Shown: one piece after another, positions 50,991 through 61,054 of the stretch
Layout of the letters: each line of letters opens with the position of its first letter
Numbering within the stretch: position 1 is the stretch's first letter
NCBI GenBank assembly: GCA_016719785.1
Contig: JADJYJ010000010.1
Coordinates: 62,001 to 126,000, forward strand
From: Candidatus Amarolinea dominans
GTDB taxonomy: Bacteria > Chloroflexota > Anaerolineae > SSC4 > Amarolineaceae
Length of the DNA stretch: 64,000 bases
Direction of reading: 5' to 3'
Program-made: the position numbers and the translations under genes
Notes under the pieces: generated by a model
Told to the model about the DNA's origin: nothing
Databases searched by the model: none
Seen by the model: the letters and a program-made list of their open reading frames with translations, nothing else

Positions 50991-51064
50991 CCCCACCTCG
51001 AGTTGATCCGGCGGCGAAAATTGGTTCAGCGGGCGCAGTATAACACACACCAGGTCATTTGTCA
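50164..51064. repeat. 901-bp direct repeat, copy A (promoter and 5' part of EndoQ gene)
   Basis: It matches 56061-56961 in the same orientation with no net indel. Mismatches are concentrated in the first 150 bp and very few elsewhere. It covers the EndoQ promoter, leader and PHP domain up to EEGKYHLDG. Confidence 0.92.
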
Positions 51065-51065
51065 G
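51037..51065 (-). promoter_or_regulatory. Promoter of the EndoQ-helicase genes
   Basis: Minus strand CTGACA, 17-bp spacer, TATACT. Same in the duplicate at 56934-56962 except for one base in the -35 box. Confidence 0.6.
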
Positions 51066-51109
51066 CCCGTGAATTCATTCATCAGGAATTCGGAATTGCT
51101 GTACTTACC

Positions 51110-51138
51110 TTGACACTCTTTTCCAACGGTGTTATTAT
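51110..51138 (+). promoter_or_regulatory. Promoter of the glycosidase-like gene
   Basis: Consensus TTGACA, 17-bp spacer, TATTAT; predicted start near 51145. Confidence 0.7.
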
Positions 51139-51187
51139 GAAACTAATGAATTGCCCATGCGTGTGTGCTCTTGGGAGGAAGTCAACA

Positions 51188-52639
51188 ATGAGCACTGGTC
51201 AACCGAGTGGAGGGGGGTACTTCCTCGTCATTCTGACGCTGATCGCTGGCGTTGTCGCTTTCGTCCTGTCAACGCTACCGACAGACGCAACCAACTCCCC
51301 CGCGCTAACCATTCTATTGTTCAATTCACCCATTCAGCCTCCACCACAGCCGATTGCACCTGTTGCCGACCCGGAAATGGCCCGAATTCTTGGCGCTCGA
51401 CGACATGGCCCGCCCGATCCAAGGTCGTTTTCATCTATCACACCAACACCGCGCACTACCCCCATTATCACCCGTACACCAGAATACACAGAGACGCCGC
51501 CGCCTGCTTTCAAGTTACTGGTTGCGCAACCTGAAGTTGCCAGCATGGTCTACATGCCACACATGCGCTACGCTGGCTGGAAGGGAGCAGGTGACGACTG
51601 GCAGCAGAACTCCCTGGTGGCAAATCTCAACCTGAGTTGGTGGTATGATTGGGACTACGAGTCGTGGCCGGCCAATCAAAACGGCCAGTTCAACGATCCT
51701 CTTTTTGTTCCGATGATGTGGTGCCGGGACGCAAGTGACAACCTGGACCTCCTGCGCCAGCGTGTACAGGCGAACACTGGCCGGATCTGGCTCATTTTCA
51801 ATGAACCGGATCATCCTGCGGTGCTGATGACAGCAATTCCACCTCCTAGCACAACACCGACATCTGGTCCCACCTCCACACCTTACTATGGTTATCTCCA
51901 GTGTGCTTACACCATGTGCAGGCAGGCGAATAGCGGCACGCCTTGCGCTTGGGGCCCATCTGTTACGCCCGCTCCTAGTCAGGGAGAGCTAACTGCAACC
52001 ATTGCCCGAATCACTGCCGAGCGCTACGCTGAGGTTTACACCGCCATCAAAGAAGCCGACTCGACCGCCAGGGTCTTTTGTTGTGGACAGTTTCACACCC
52101 GCAGTGATATCAGGGAGTGGTGGGATGCGTTTATGGCTCGCATTCATCAATTAAAGCTACTGCCCGAGTATAAATACCTGACTTTAGATGGAGTGCATCT
52201 TCATGCATATCCATTTATCAGTAGCACCAACTGTTCAAGAAATCAGGGTGACATTGGCGACATCTTCAACAGTTGCGTGAAGGGTAAATTGAAAGATTAC
52301 TGGCTGCTAGTACACGAACAAGAACCCGAGACTCGCGGCAAACCACTGTGGATCACAGAGTATGGCTATCTTGGCGGAGCCACCGGCGAAAACACTCCAA
52401 CTCCGTCAGCAGGAGAGGTGCGCGACGGTCTCATGCGTCCCATGACGGCCTGGTTAGGATCGAGAGATAACCCTGGCTACCGGGAGGTGGCCTGGTTTAG
52501 CGTTTCCTATGGAAACGCCAACACAATTCTTATGTATCCCGAGGCAGCCGGTACCCCGCCATATCGCCTGACGGGTCTGGGTCTTGAATGGGCCTCTTAT
52601 GACCCCATGCATCCTCCCACCTCTACTCCAACACCATGA
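51188..52639 (+). CDS. Membrane-anchored glycoside-hydrolase-like protein
   Basis: 483 aa. One N-terminal membrane helix (YFLVILTLIAGVVAFVLS), a Thr/Pro linker, then a TIM-barrel-like domain. WLIFNEPDHP and LWITEYGYLGG carry the Glu pair expected of clan GH-A enzymes (Asl1/GH128-like appearance), and LDGVHLHAYPF precedes the second. Substrate not inferable, and similar catalytic-looking barrels without activity exist. GGGAGG lies about ten nt before the ATG. Base composition is visibly less GC-rich than the flanks. It overlaps the next gene by 4 nt. Confidence 0.72.
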   Translation: MSTGQPSGGGYFLVILTLIAGVVAFVLSTLPTDATNSPALTILLFNSPIQPPPQPIAPVADPEMARILGARRHGPPDPRSFSSITPTPRTTPIITRTPEYTETPPPAFKLLVAQPEVASMVYMPHMRYAGWKGAGDDWQQNSLVANLNLSWWYDWDYESWPANQNGQFNDPLFVPMMWCRDASDNLDLLRQRVQANTGRIWLIFNEPDHPAVLMTAIPPPSTTPTSGPTSTPYYGYLQCAYTMCRQANSGTPCAWGPSVTPAPSQGELTATIARITAERYAEVYTAIKEADSTARVFCCGQFHTRSDIREWWDAFMARIHQLKLLPEYKYLTLDGVHLHAYPFISSTNCSRNQGDIGDIFNSCVKGKLKDYWLLVHEQEPETRGKPLWITEYGYLGGATGENTPTPSAGEVRDGLMRPMTAWLGSRDNPGYREVAWFSVSYGNANTILMYPEAAGTPPYRLTGLGLEWASYDPMHPPTSTPTP

Positions 52640-53907
52640 AACGACGATACATGGGGTCTTCGCGCGTTAGGCAACGTCGAAATAGGCTACTCTTGCTGTT
52701 GTCAGCCGCCATAGTGAGTTCCTGCGTTCTGGTTACGCAGGCGCAGGCCGGCAGTTCTGCGCTACCCACTTGTCCAGAGTCTGAGTACGCACACAGCATT
52801 GTTCCTTCGCCGTTCTTCGAGCAAGACCGCACCGTCTATTTTCATCCTATTTCGGGATCGTATGAATCCAAACTATGGCGCAGCACGAACGATGGATCTA
52901 GTTGGCAAGCCGTGTTCCAGTCTCTCGGGCCTGGTGGTTTTGACACACCTGCGTTTGTGCCACTGATGAACAGATCTGGCCTGACAGTATATCTGTCGTA
53001 TAGCTTTGACAACGGCGGGATCGCCTGGTCGGGCGTGGTACGTAGCACTGATAGTGGTGATACGTGGGAAGATCGCTCAGCTTGTGATACTTACCACGGG
53101 CACTCGTACCCTAGCGACTGCATCGGCCCTTACGCCACGAATCAGCCGGACACGATCTTCGCTGCCAGATTCAATGACCCGCAACGATTGGGCAAGGGTG
53201 TCGTGCGCAGTGATGATGGCGGCCTTACTTGGCAGGTGATGTGGGAAGAGGGTAGCGTCTTGGAGGTTCACCCATCTCCAGCCTTCCGCGATGATCAGGT
53301 TGTGTTCGCGCGTCCTGGTGGCTGGTATGAACCTGGCCCCTACGCCCTGATTGCCTCTTCAGATGGCGGCATCACTTGGCAGCGCCGAGATGCTGGCCTG
53401 AATGGGGAGACGGTCGAACTTGTTTTCTCGCCAGGGTTTGCTTCTGACCACACGTTATTTGTTGCTGAATCCCATACACTCTTTAGAAGTCAGGATGTCG
53501 GCTTGAACTGGCAACCAATTGCCCGCATCGAAGGTGGTTTTGGAATCCGGGATCTCGACATCTCGCCGGATTACGTGAACGATCTCACTCTTTTTCTATC
53601 AATCGAGAATGCGTTGCTCGTTTCTTACGATGATGGAACTAATTGGTATGCCATTGTGGACGTACATCAACCAACCCTTGACGTGCGACGGCAACTGCGC
53701 TCATTCACGGAACAGCCCACTAACCGACGAGCACCGATTTCGGTGCCAACTCCTGGGCCTGCCAGTCAGAACTATCTTTACCTGCCGCTGGCCGGCACAA
53801 TCGGTGTACACCCTCGTCCTTTGAGTTTGTTTCTCTCGCGTGAGTTCGATCGTTTTTATCGCTCGGATGATGGTGGTTTGACGTGGCGTTGCCTGCTGCC
53901 GCCGTAG
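52636..53907 (+). CDS. Secreted BNR/Asp-box repeat protein
   Basis: 423 aa with a signal peptide (RLLLLLSAAIVSSCVLVTQAQA). At least five Asp-box turns are seen (RSTNDGSSWQ, RSTDSGDTWE, RSDDGGLTWQ, SSDGGITWQ, RSDDGGLTWR), the mark of sialidase/sortilin-type beta-propellers. No sialidase catalytic Arg triad is evident, so a binding or structural role is likelier. Its ATG overlaps the glycosidase-like stop (ATGA), making a coupled pair. Confidence 0.82.
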   Translation: MKRRYMGSSRVRQRRNRLLLLLSAAIVSSCVLVTQAQAGSSALPTCPESEYAHSIVPSPFFEQDRTVYFHPISGSYESKLWRSTNDGSSWQAVFQSLGPGGFDTPAFVPLMNRSGLTVYLSYSFDNGGIAWSGVVRSTDSGDTWEDRSACDTYHGHSYPSDCIGPYATNQPDTIFAARFNDPQRLGKGVVRSDDGGLTWQVMWEEGSVLEVHPSPAFRDDQVVFARPGGWYEPGPYALIASSDGGITWQRRDAGLNGETVELVFSPGFASDHTLFVAESHTLFRSQDVGLNWQPIARIEGGFGIRDLDISPDYVNDLTLFLSIENALLVSYDDGTNWYAIVDVHQPTLDVRRQLRSFTEQPTNRRAPISVPTPGPASQNYLYLPLAGTIGVHPRPLSLFLSREFDRFYRSDDGGLTWRCLLPP

Positions 53908-53962
53908 AAATCAGGAGTTAGTTGGATTGCCATGACTTAGACAGCCCTTAGGGACATTGCTC

Positions 53963-55966
53963 ATGTTGAAGTGTTGCATGATTCTGCTCGTCGTTCTATT
54001 CTTGAATCCTGCCATTCCAGTCGCAAACGGCGTCACATTCCACCGTGATGAACCACCACAGTCGCAGCCACAGTCACTGGTGTTAGCCGGCCAACTGACT
54101 GGCGATGTGGTTGCGGTGGCCGTACATGGTCCCCGTGCTTACCTCGGCCTGGGACTACGCGTCGTGGTACTGGACATCTCGCACCCTGCAACGCCGTGGA
54201 TCCTTGGCCGTTCGGACCCCTTGTCTGGTGCGGTGACCGGTTTGGCGTTAGCGTCAACTACGGAAGGATTGGCGCCCACCCACCTTTACGCACTCAGTGG
54301 TACTGATCTTCATGTTCTTGCACTGAACAATCCGACCTATCCTATGCCAGTGGGTTCCTTCCGTTTGCCTGCTGTAGCTGAAGACATCGTCGTGGCGCGT
54401 GTTGTCACGACGGGGCGTATCTATGCTTACACGGCAGCCGGCATGCAGGGACTATACATTATTGATGTGACCGACCCAATCCATCCTGTGACGGCCAGCG
54501 CCTTCGACACGCCAGGCGTTGCCTGGCGTGTGGCGGTAGATGCCACGACAGTGCCCGGTCGAACATACGCGTATGTGACCGATAGGCTTCACTACCTCTA
54601 CATTGTTGACGTGACCGACCCGAACCACCCCGTGCGCGCGGCGACATATAGTGGATTCGCTGACGGTCTCCGGGCGGGCGGCATCGCAGTCGCAAACGGC
54701 TATGCTTATGTGGGCACTATAAGCAAAGTCTTTATCTTGGACGTAACCAATCCAGAGCGGCCGCGCGAGATCTGGTATACGTTGACCACAGAACACTTAG
54801 TGGCGAGACTCGTGGCGACGGGCCATTATCTTTTCGCCTACGGCGACCCCGGCGACTTCCGTATCATCAACGTGGCCGATCCCAGGAACCCTTTTGTAAG
54901 CAGGCGGTACGACACACGTGGTGAGTCCTTGAACGTTGCTGCCGGTCCGCCGCCGCTCGGCCAAGAGATCCCTTTGGCCTATATCGCGAGCGGCAGTCGC
55001 GGCTTGCAGATCGTTAGCGGCTTCGACCCGCAGCAGCCCCATCGCATAGGCTGGTTCGACCTGCCCGGCAACGCCTATGGTGTGGCGCTCGAACGACGAG
55101 TAGACGGCACCTACGCCTACGTCACCGACCGCGACGGCGGTCTGCACGTCATCGCCATCTCTCAACCGACTCAACCTGTTCAACTCACCGCCCACGATAT
55201 CCCGAGCAGCGCCTGGCGTGTGACGCTGGTCGGACACCACGCCTATGTAGCAGCCGGTGACGCAGGCCTGCGCATCGTGGACACCACCGATCCGGCACAC
55301 CCTGTGGCAGCCGGCGTCTATCCGCTCCCCTACGCACGCGCCGTAGCCGCAGTCGGTGATTATGTTTACGTGACTGATCGTACCTACGGCGCGCTCTACA
55401 CGATCAACGTGGCCGATCCGGCTTACCCCGTGCTGACGAGTATTTTTGCAACACCCGGTGGCGCGTACGACGTGGCCCTTGACGGCACGCTTGCCTATAT
55501 CGCCGACGGCGTCGCCGGTTTGCGTATCCTTGACGTCTCCAAACCCGACGAACCACGTGAAATTGGTGCTCTGACCACGCCTGGTGTGGCGGTAGACGTA
55601 CATATTGCAGGCCACCTGGCCTTTGTCGCGGGCCGTGAGGATGGCCTTTACATCATAGACGTGTCTGATCCCGCGCACCCCCTGGCGCTATCCACGTATC
55701 ACACGTCAGGAGAGGTATGGGCTGTGGCCCCGGTCGGTTCCTACGTCTTTTTAGCCAATGGAACCGCCGGTGTATGCATCCTGGACGTGTCCAATCCGCT
55801 GCACCCCGTAGAGATGGATGCTTACGATACGCTCGGTTTTGCCTGGGATATCGCTGTAGTGGCAGACGTTGTCGTTGTAGCCGACGAACAGGGTGGGTTG
55901 CTTGTCCTGCGTTGGTATGGATCGCAACGCGCCTTTCTACCGTGGATCGGATGGCGCCTGCGCTGA
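53963..55966 (+). CDS. Secreted LVIVD-repeat beta-propeller protein
   Basis: 667 aa. Signal peptide (MILLVVLFLNPAIPVANG), then about a dozen LVIVD repeats of 40-45 residues, each with the pattern LYIIDVTDPIHPV / AYVTDR / GLRILDVS. They form one or two propellers of unknown ligand. AGGG lies about nine nt before the ATG. It is last of the three plus-strand genes between the 901-bp direct repeats, and its stop is about 95 nt from the second repeat copy. Confidence 0.88.
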   Translation: MLKCCMILLVVLFLNPAIPVANGVTFHRDEPPQSQPQSLVLAGQLTGDVVAVAVHGPRAYLGLGLRVVVLDISHPATPWILGRSDPLSGAVTGLALASTTEGLAPTHLYALSGTDLHVLALNNPTYPMPVGSFRLPAVAEDIVVARVVTTGRIYAYTAAGMQGLYIIDVTDPIHPVTASAFDTPGVAWRVAVDATTVPGRTYAYVTDRLHYLYIVDVTDPNHPVRAATYSGFADGLRAGGIAVANGYAYVGTISKVFILDVTNPERPREIWYTLTTEHLVARLVATGHYLFAYGDPGDFRIINVADPRNPFVSRRYDTRGESLNVAAGPPPLGQEIPLAYIASGSRGLQIVSGFDPQQPHRIGWFDLPGNAYGVALERRVDGTYAYVTDRDGGLHVIAISQPTQPVQLTAHDIPSSAWRVTLVGHHAYVAAGDAGLRIVDTTDPAHPVAAGVYPLPYARAVAAVGDYVYVTDRTYGALYTINVADPAYPVLTSIFATPGGAYDVALDGTLAYIADGVAGLRILDVSKPDEPREIGALTTPGVAVDVHIAGHLAFVAGREDGLYIIDVSDPAHPLALSTYHTSGEVWAVAPVGSYVFLANGTAGVCILDVSNPLHPVEMDAYDTLGFAWDIAVVADVVVVADEQGGLLVLRWYGSQRAFLPWIGWRLR

Positions 55967-56002
55967 AAAAGGCGCTACTATCCGACCGGCCTGGCTGCGT
56001 GG

Positions 56003-56961
<959 letters not shown>

Positions 56962-56975
56962 TAGCTGCGGTTCAT

Positions 56976-57004
56976 TTGTCCGAGCCTCTTGCCTGTGCTA
57001 GAAT
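56976..57004 (+). promoter_or_regulatory. Promoter of the exopolysaccharide-type operon
   Basis: TTGTCC, 17-bp spacer, TAGAAT; predicted start near 57011, just outside the repeat. Confidence 0.6.
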
Positions 57005-57052
57005 GACGACCGCCCCCGATCCATCCGCTCGAGCAGGCAGGGTGTACGAATC

Positions 57053-57901
57053 ATGGGGATGTTGCGCTGGCAGATGACGCGACGCCGCCTGGCGCTGCTG
57101 CTCTGCGCCCTGCTGATCGCCTGGCGCGTGGGCATGCACCTGCCGGGATGGCTGGCGCTGAACCAGGGCCTGACCGCCTGGCGAGGGGCGGACCTCCAGC
57201 GGGCGGCGGCCGTGCTGCAAACGGCCGTCCGGCGCCTGCCCGTCTCCGGCGCGGCCTGGCGCGGTCTGGGCCGTGTGCAGTTGGCGCAGGCGCAGCCAGC
57301 GGACGCGCAAACCTCCCTGCAGCAGTCGCTGGACCATCTGCCCGGCGACAGCCTGACTCACCTGGAACTGGCCCGCACGCTCGCTCGCCTGGGGCAGGAT
57401 GAGCAGGCGCTGGCGCACTTCCGCGCAGCCGGTTGGCCGGCCTACATGAGTCTGCGCCGCCAGGCCGAGGCCGCGTTGAGCCAGGGCGCGACCGGCGACG
57501 CGCTGAAATTGGCGAGACAGGCGGCTGCGCTGGAACCCACCCGTCCCGAAGCCTTTTACCTGTGGGGCGAGGCGCTGTGGGCGCAGGGCGAGCAGCCGGC
57601 CGCGGTGACGCAGTGGCAGGCCGGCTCGGCCCTGGCGACCCGACCGCCAACAGCCATTGATTACTACTACACGGGCCGTGTGGCCCTGGCGCAGGCCGAC
57701 CCAGCCGCCGCCGTCACCGCCCTGCAAATCTCCCGGCGTCTCGACCCCACCCTGCCGTTCACCGGCCTGTGGCTGGGCGAAGCGCTGCTGGCCGCGGGTC
57801 AGCGCGAGGCCGCCATCGAGACCTGGCGTACACAGGCGCGGCGCTTTCCCGACAACCCGTGGGCGGCGCGGCGGTTAGGGGAGGTGGGTAGTGGCAAATA
57901 A
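57053..57901 (+). CDS. TPR-repeat protein with N-terminal membrane anchor
   Basis: 282 aa. N-terminal signal anchor (RLALLLCALLIAWRVGM), then about six TPR-like helical pairs (AAWRGLGRVQLAQAQPADAQ, EAFYLWGEALWAQGEQPAAV). A scaffolding role in envelope or polysaccharide assembly fits its place as first gene of the operon. AGGGTG lies upstream of the ATG. Its end overlaps the glycosyltransferase start by 11 nt. Confidence 0.82.
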   Translation: MGMLRWQMTRRRLALLLCALLIAWRVGMHLPGWLALNQGLTAWRGADLQRAAAVLQTAVRRLPVSGAAWRGLGRVQLAQAQPADAQTSLQQSLDHLPGDSLTHLELARTLARLGQDEQALAHFRAAGWPAYMSLRRQAEAALSQGATGDALKLARQAAALEPTRPEAFYLWGEALWAQGEQPAAVTQWQAGSALATRPPTAIDYYYTGRVALAQADPAAAVTALQISRRLDPTLPFTGLWLGEALLAAGQREAAIETWRTQARRFPDNPWAARRLGEVGSGK

Positions 57902-58634
57902 TTCGCTTCTGGTGATCGTACCGGCGTTCAATGAGGAGGCAAACATCGCGCAGGTGGTGCGGGGGATTCGGGCTGCTCTGGGCGGCGCTGAGGGCTGGCC
58001 TTTGTCCGCGGCCGCTGTGCTGGTGATTGACGATGGCTCGACCGATGACACGGCGGACGTGGCGCGGGCGGCCGGCGCCCTGGTGCTGCGCTTGCCCTAC
58101 AACCTGGGCATTGGCGGCGCGGTGCAGGCCGGTTTCAAGTTCGCCTGCCGCCGCGGCTATGCCTTTGCCGGCCGTATGGACGGAGACGGGCAGCACGATC
58201 CGGCCGATCTGCGCCGTCTGCTGCAAGCCATTCTGACCGGCCAGGCTGATGTGGCGATCGGTTCACGCTTTCACGGTGGCCCGGTCTCCTACCGCGTGCC
58301 GCTGGCCCGGCGCCTGGGCATCCGCCTGTTCGCCGGCCTGGTCTCCCTGCTGACGCGGCGCCGCGTCACCGACCCCACCTCCGGCTTGCAGGCGGTCAAC
58401 CGCCGCGCCATCGAGTTCCTGGCGCGCGCGTATCCGCAGGACTACCCGGAGATCGAGGCGCGCATCCTGCTGCACCGCGCCGGGCTGACCGCCATCGAAC
58501 TGCCGGCGGTGATGGCTCCGCGGCGCGGGGGCGTCTCCTCCATCAACCACTGGCGCGGCGCGTACTACATGGTCAAAGTGCTGCTCGCCGTGCTCATCAC
58601 CGCCGTCAAAAAAATCCCCACCCTGCCGGCGTAA
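57891..58634 (+). CDS. Glycosyltransferase family 2 (dolichyl-phosphate-sugar-synthase-like)
   Basis: 247 aa. GT-A fold motifs VIVPAFNEEANI, VIDDGSTDDTADVA, metal-binding MDGDGQHDPAD and a DPTSGLQAVNR acceptor loop. It has the look of polyprenyl-phosphate mannosyl/glucosyltransferases, without multiple C-terminal helices. The GTG start has GGGGAGG about six nt upstream. DUF2304 genes commonly follow such enzymes, as here. Confidence 0.9.
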   Translation: MANNSLLVIVPAFNEEANIAQVVRGIRAALGGAEGWPLSAAAVLVIDDGSTDDTADVARAAGALVLRLPYNLGIGGAVQAGFKFACRRGYAFAGRMDGDGQHDPADLRRLLQAILTGQADVAIGSRFHGGPVSYRVPLARRLGIRLFAGLVSLLTRRRVTDPTSGLQAVNRRAIEFLARAYPQDYPEIEARILLHRAGLTAIELPAVMAPRRGGVSSINHWRGAYYMVKVLLAVLITAVKKIPTLPA

Positions 58635-58639
58635 GTGCG

Positions 58640-58957
58640 GTGCAGGTGCGGTGCGAGTGCGGGGGTGCAAGTGCAAGTGCAGAGTGCAGAGTGCAAAGTG
58701 CAAAGTGCAGAGTGCAAAGTGCAGAGCGGAGAGCGGAGATTCGTGTGCGAGAGCGGAGAGCGGAGAGCGGAAAGTGCAAAATGCAATGCGTTTTCTCCGA
58801 AAACGCAGAGAGTGCAGAACGGAGAGCGGAGATTCGTGTGCGAGAGCGGAGAGCGGAGATTCGTGTGCGAGAGCGGCAATCGCAAATCGGCAATCGCAAA
58901 TCGCAAATCGAGAGTGGACGATGTTTTGCACTTTGTACTTTGTACTTTGCACTTCCC
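58640..58957. repeat. Complex low-complexity repeat cluster
   Basis: 318 nt between two genes of the operon, built of several families: 'agtgcagagtgcaaagtgc' runs (58675-58725), three copies of 'cggagattcgtgtgcgagag' (58734-58875), 'ggcaatcgcaaatc' runs (58874-58910) and an inverted 'actttgtactttgcact' run (58928-58953) able to pair with the first. No gene is likely, though frames stay open. Confidence 0.85.
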
Positions 58958-59365
58958 ATGGATGGTTTCATGCCACAACCGATTCTGAAACTGATTGCCA
59001 TTGCCGTGAGCCTGGGCTGGCTCGGCCTGATCCTGGAACTGGTGCGCCGCGGGCGACTGCGTGAAGATCATGCGCTGCTCTGGCTGCTGACCGGCGTGGC
59101 GCTGCTGCTCTTTTCGATTTTCGAGGGGGCGCTGCGCTTCGTGGCCGATCTGATCGGCGTGGTCTACGCGCCGTCCATCCTGTTCGGCGTCGGTATGCTG
59201 TTCGCGGTGCTGATTCTGCTCTTCCAGGGCATCACCATCTCGCGTTTGCAGGCGCAGAACAAGGAACTGGCGCAGGACGTGGCGCTGCTCGCCTGGGAGG
59301 TGCAGCAACTGCAACAGGCGGGTCAGGCCGAAGGCTCAACCAGCGCTGCTGATGAATCTGATTGA
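58958..59365 (+). CDS. DUF2304 family membrane protein
   Basis: 135 aa. Three membrane helices with the DUF2304 pattern LREDHALLWLLTGVALLLFS in the middle, and a C-terminal coiled coil (ITISRLQAQNKELAQDVALL). Function unknown; regularly next to family 2 glycosyltransferases and thought to be part of polyprenyl-sugar processing. No convincing ribosome-binding site; an in-frame ATG 12 nt downstream is an alternative start. Confidence 0.85.
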   Translation: MDGFMPQPILKLIAIAVSLGWLGLILELVRRGRLREDHALLWLLTGVALLLFSIFEGALRFVADLIGVVYAPSILFGVGMLFAVLILLFQGITISRLQAQNKELAQDVALLAWEVQQLQQAGQAEGSTSAADESD

Positions 59366-59383
59366 GGATTTGAATCCATTTCT

Positions 59384-61054
59384 ATGACCTACCGTTGTTT
59401 CGTGATCGGCCTCGATGGGGCCACGTTCGACTTGATCCTGCCCTGGGTGGCGCAGGGCAAGCTGCCCGCGATGGCCCAGGTTTTGGCGCGCGGGGCCTGG
59501 GGCCAACTGCGCAGCACCGTGCCGCCCATGACCGGCCCGGCCTGGACCACGTTCGCCACCGGCGCCAACCCGGCTCGCCACAGCATTTACGATTGGGTCT
59601 ACCGCGAGCCTGGCACCTACAACTTCGTTCCGGCCACCGCGGCCAACCGGCGCCTGCCCAGCCTGTGGAGCCTGCTGAGCGCGGCCGGCCGCCGCGTGGC
59701 CGTGGTCAACGTGCCGATGACCTTTCCGCCGGAGCCGGTCAACGGCCTGTTGATCTCCGGCCTGCCCACGCCGTCGAAGCAGGTCACCTTCACGCACCCG
59801 CCGGAACTGGCGCAGGAGATCGAGCGCATCACCGGCAACTACATCCTCTACCCCGACCCGGGGCAGGCCTATTCCGACGCAGGCGTGGATGCCTTCCTGG
59901 CCCGCCTGTACCAGACCACCGAGACGCGCATCAAGCTGGTGGAGAATCTGCGCGGCCGCGAGGCCTGGGATTTCTTCATGGTCGTCTTCAACGGCACCGA
60001 CACCGTGCAGCACGCCATGTGGAAGTTCATGAGCCCCGCGCATCCGCTGCACGATCCGACCAAAGCGGCTAAATACGGCGACGCCATCTTGACCTTCTAC
60101 CAGTTCCTCGACCGCTGGCTGGCGACCCAAATCGCGAGCCTGCCGCCGGACACCGTGCTCATGCTGATGTCCGATCACGGCTTCGGCCCGTTCCACAAGT
60201 TCATCCATGTCAACAACTGGCTGCGTGAGCAGGGCTTTCTGGCGATCAAGCCCGCCTGGCGCGCCCGGCTCAAATACGCTGCGTTCCGGGCCGGCTTCAG
60301 CCCGATGGCCGTCTATGACCTGCTCATGCGCCTGGGACTGGGCAGCCTCAAGCGTGAGGTGGTGCGCGGGCAGGGTCAGGGTCTGCTGCGCACCCTCTTT
60401 CTTTCGTTCGATGATGTGGACTGGCCCGCGACCCGCGCCTACTCGCTCGGCAACATCGGCCAGATTCGGCTCAATGTGACCGGGCGCGAGCCGCAAGGTT
60501 GCGTGGCGCCTGGGCGGGAGTACGAGCAGGTGCGCGAAGAGATCATGGCCCGCCTGCGCCTGTTGACCGATCCGGCCACGGGCGAGGCGGTGGTGGATGA
60601 AATTTACCCGCGTGAAGAACTGTACCGCGGGCCGTACCTGGAGGACGCGCCCGACATTGTCTTCCTGCCCAAACGCCTGGAGTATTTTGGCTTTGGCGAA
60701 TATGAGTTTGGCTCGCACCGGGTGATCGAGGCCATGCGCCGCGGCATCTCCGGCACGCACCGCATGAACGGCATCTTCGCGGCGCTGGGCGAGCCGGTGC
60801 AGCCAGGCGTCGAGATCAGCGGCGCGACCCTGGCGGACCTGGCGCCGACCGTGCTGCACCTGCTGGGTCAGCCGATTCCGGCCGCCATGGATGGCCGCGT
60901 TCTCATCCAGGCGCTGCGCGGCCCGTTAGCTGCACAGACGCCGCAGGTGGTTGACACGCCCGCGCCGGTCAGCACAACCGGCGCCTTCACCCTCTCCGCC
61001 GAGGACGAAGCCGCGATCAGCGAGCGCCTGCGCGGGTTGGGGTACGTCGGTTGA
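59384..61054 (+). CDS. Alkaline phosphatase superfamily protein (phosphodiesterase/nucleotide-pyrophosphatase-like)
   Basis: 556 aa. N-terminal metal site FVIGLDGATFDLI, nucleophile region STVPPMTGPAWTTFATG (Thr), FNGTDTVQHAMW, and SDHGFGPFHKF supplying the later Asp/His ligands, followed by a family-typical C-terminal EDEAAISERLRGLGYV tail. No signal peptide, so it is cytosolic or peripheral. Relatives cleave phosphodiester or pyrophosphate bonds of small molecules; here, between polysaccharide genes, a sugar-lipid substrate is a guess. Confidence 0.9.
   Translation: MTYRCFVIGLDGATFDLILPWVAQGKLPAMAQVLARGAWGQLRSTVPPMTGPAWTTFATGANPARHSIYDWVYREPGTYNFVPATAANRRLPSLWSLLSAAGRRVAVVNVPMTFPPEPVNGLLISGLPTPSKQVTFTHPPELAQEIERITGNYILYPDPGQAYSDAGVDAFLARLYQTTETRIKLVENLRGREAWDFFMVVFNGTDTVQHAMWKFMSPAHPLHDPTKAAKYGDAILTFYQFLDRWLATQIASLPPDTVLMLMSDHGFGPFHKFIHVNNWLREQGFLAIKPAWRARLKYAAFRAGFSPMAVYDLLMRLGLGSLKREVVRGQGQGLLRTLFLSFDDVDWPATRAYSLGNIGQIRLNVTGREPQGCVAPGREYEQVREEIMARLRLLTDPATGEAVVDEIYPREELYRGPYLEDAPDIVFLPKRLEYFGFGEYEFGSHRVIEAMRRGISGTHRMNGIFAALGEPVQPGVEISGATLADLAPTVLHLLGQPIPAAMDGRVLIQALRGPLAAQTPQVVDTPAPVSTTGAFTLSAEDEAAISERLRGLGYVG

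Noticed and set aside
52636..53907. Active sialidase
   Set aside because: Asp boxes are present, but the Arg triad and Tyr/Glu pair of sialidases are not evident.
58640..58957. Open frames through the repeat cluster before the DUF2304 gene
   Set aside because: Arg/Glu/Ser-rich low-complexity translation of simple repeats in all three frames; no initiation signals.
59336..60859. Long minus-strand open frame opposite the AP-superfamily gene
   Set aside because: Same reason; His/Arg-rich antisense composition, while the plus strand has clear catalytic motifs.
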